Origin: an uncultured Phascolarctobacterium sp.
GTDB taxonomy: Bacteria; Bacillota; Negativicutes; Acidaminococcales; Acidaminococcaceae
Reading direction: 5' to 3'
Length of the DNA stretch: 64,000 nucleotides
NCBI GenBank assembly: GCA_947629685.1
Contig: CANREP010000002.1
Location: 1 to 64,000 of the forward strand
In this document: piece by piece, positions 63,244 to 64,000 of the stretch
Position numbering within the stretch: the stretch's first letter is position 1
Layout of the letters: every line of letters starts with the position of its first letter
Position numbers and translations under genes: made by a program
Notes under the pieces: generated by a model
Seen by the model: only the letters and a program-made list of their open reading frames with translations
Told to the model about the DNA's origin: nothing
Database searches by the model: none

Positions 63244-64000
63244 AGACGGTATTGATTATCGGCGGCGGCGCCGCAGGGCTGATGGCCGGGATTACCGCAG
63301 CAGAAAAAGGCTGTAAAGTAACGATATTTGAAAAAATGCGCACGCCGGGTAAAAAAATGTTGATTACCGGGAAAGGGCGCTGTAACATAACAAATAGCTG
63401 TGAACTGCAGGAATTGATAGCCAATATTCCTGGCAATGGACGATTCCTCAATAGTGCTTTAAGGCGTTTCAGCAATACGGATGTTATTGACTTTTTTAAT
63501 AATCATGGATTGCCTACCAAGGTGGAGCGCGGCGGCAGGGTATTTCCTGTCAGCGATAAGGCAGGCGATGTGGTGGAAACGATGGTCAGGGCTTTCAGGC
63601 AAGCCGGCGGAAATCTGCTTACTGATTGCAAGGTTTTGGGCATTATCCTGCAGGAGGGCAAAGCCTGCGGAGTAAAAACTGTGAACGGCAGCTTTTATGG
63701 TGACAGGATTATTCTTGCGGCAGGCGGAGCATCCTATCCCGGTACGGGCAGCGACGGCAGCGGAGCAAAACTTGCAGCTGCAGCAGGTCATACGATTACG
63801 CCTTTAAAACCTTCTCTGGTGCCGTTGGAAAGTGATAACCCATACCTGGAAGAACTGCAGGGGCTGTCATTGAAAAATGTAAAAGTAACATTGATAGGTG
63901 ATGACAGAAAACTGTTTGAGGATTTTGGCGAGATGCTTTTTACTCATTACGGCGTTTCCGGGCCGTTGATTCTTTCTATGAGCAATACTGCCTCTGCTGC
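63240..64000 (+). CDS. HI0933-family NAD(P)/FAD-dependent oxidoreductase, 3' partial
   Basis: Starts at ATG 63240 overlapping the rluB stop and runs open to the window end (253 codons and 2 nt visible of about 400). FAD-binding VLIIGGGAAGLMAGITAAEKG at the N-terminus (in pieces), then the family-typical PGKKMLITGKGRCNITN and FNNHGLPTKVERGGRVFPVS, and ILAAGGASYPGTGS. Relatives include YhiN and the bile-acid reductase BaiN, but most have no known substrate. Function unassigned. Confidence 0.9.
   Translation, partial: MKTVLIIGGGAAGLMAGITAAEKGCKVTIFEKMRTPGKKMLITGKGRCNITNSCELQELIANIPGNGRFLNSALRRFSNTDVIDFFNNHGLPTKVERGGRVFPVSDKAGDVVETMVRAFRQAGGNLLTDCKVLGIILQEGKACGVKTVNGSFYGDRIILAAGGASYPGTGSDGSGAKLAAAAGHTITPLKPSLVPLESDNPYLEELQGLSLKNVKVTLIGDDRKLFEDFGEMLFTHYGVSGPLILSMSNTASA

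Overview
The window looks like chromosomal core DNA from a diderm Firmicute of the class Negativicutes, probably Acidaminococcaceae (Phascolarctobacterium-like). This is inferred from three things. The gene order is Firmicute-type: aspS-6S RNA-tcdA-rarA, alaS-ireB-ruvX-DUF1292-mltG, Asp23-nusB-xseAB-ispA-dxs-tlyA-nadK-argR-recN, topA-trmFO-xerC-codY and scpA-scpB-rluB. An outer-membrane secretin is present, which needs an outer membrane. HydF implies [FeFe]-hydrogenase and therefore anaerobic life. The genus is a guess. Both ends of the window cut genes: aspS at the left and a HI0933-type flavoprotein at the right.

Layout. 1-12.2 kb: translation and housekeeping genes (aspS, 6S RNA, tcdA, rarA, alaS, ireB, ruvX, DUF1292, mltG, a U32 protein, DUF4911, an M24 peptidase, efp). 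12.3-23.7 kb: a long, tightly packed run from the envelope-stress trio Asp23/AmaP/DUF2273 through nusB, an M22 protein, exonuclease VII, isoprenoid genes, tlyA, nadK, argR and recN to a Nudix hydrolase. 23.8-28 kb: an EF-G paralogue and transketolase. 28.06-28.55 kb: the decayed remains of a class D beta-lactamase, followed by thiDME. 30.9-35 kb: a divergent type IV pilus cluster (secretin and a PilP/GspC-like gene on minus; PilB-like and PilT ATPases on plus). 35-41 kb: a CPA2 antiporter, an aminotransferase-fold protein lacking its catalytic lysine together with an ECF S-component, then a DUF2156 protein and an Eis-like acetyltransferase. 41-51 kb: purL, a ribbon-helix-helix regulator, an M16C protease, hydF, pncB and a UgtP-like glycosyltransferase. 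51-64 kb: dprA (frameshifted), topA, trmFO, xerC, codY, a crotonase-fold enzyme, an M50 protease, trpS, scpAB, rluB and the flavoprotein.

Most of the window is ordinary core genome. The best leads are: (1) the intact class IV aminotransferase homologue at 37.6 kb, which has lost the PLP lysine, the phosphate-binding arginine and the active-site tyrosine and sits 4 nt before an ECF S-component; (2) an EF-G paralogue lacking the P-loop lysine and the switch II histidine; (3) a probable ATT start codon on the DUF2156 gene; and (4) two disrupted genes, the beta-lactamase relic and dprA. No tRNA, rRNA, CRISPR array, insertion sequence or prophage was seen.
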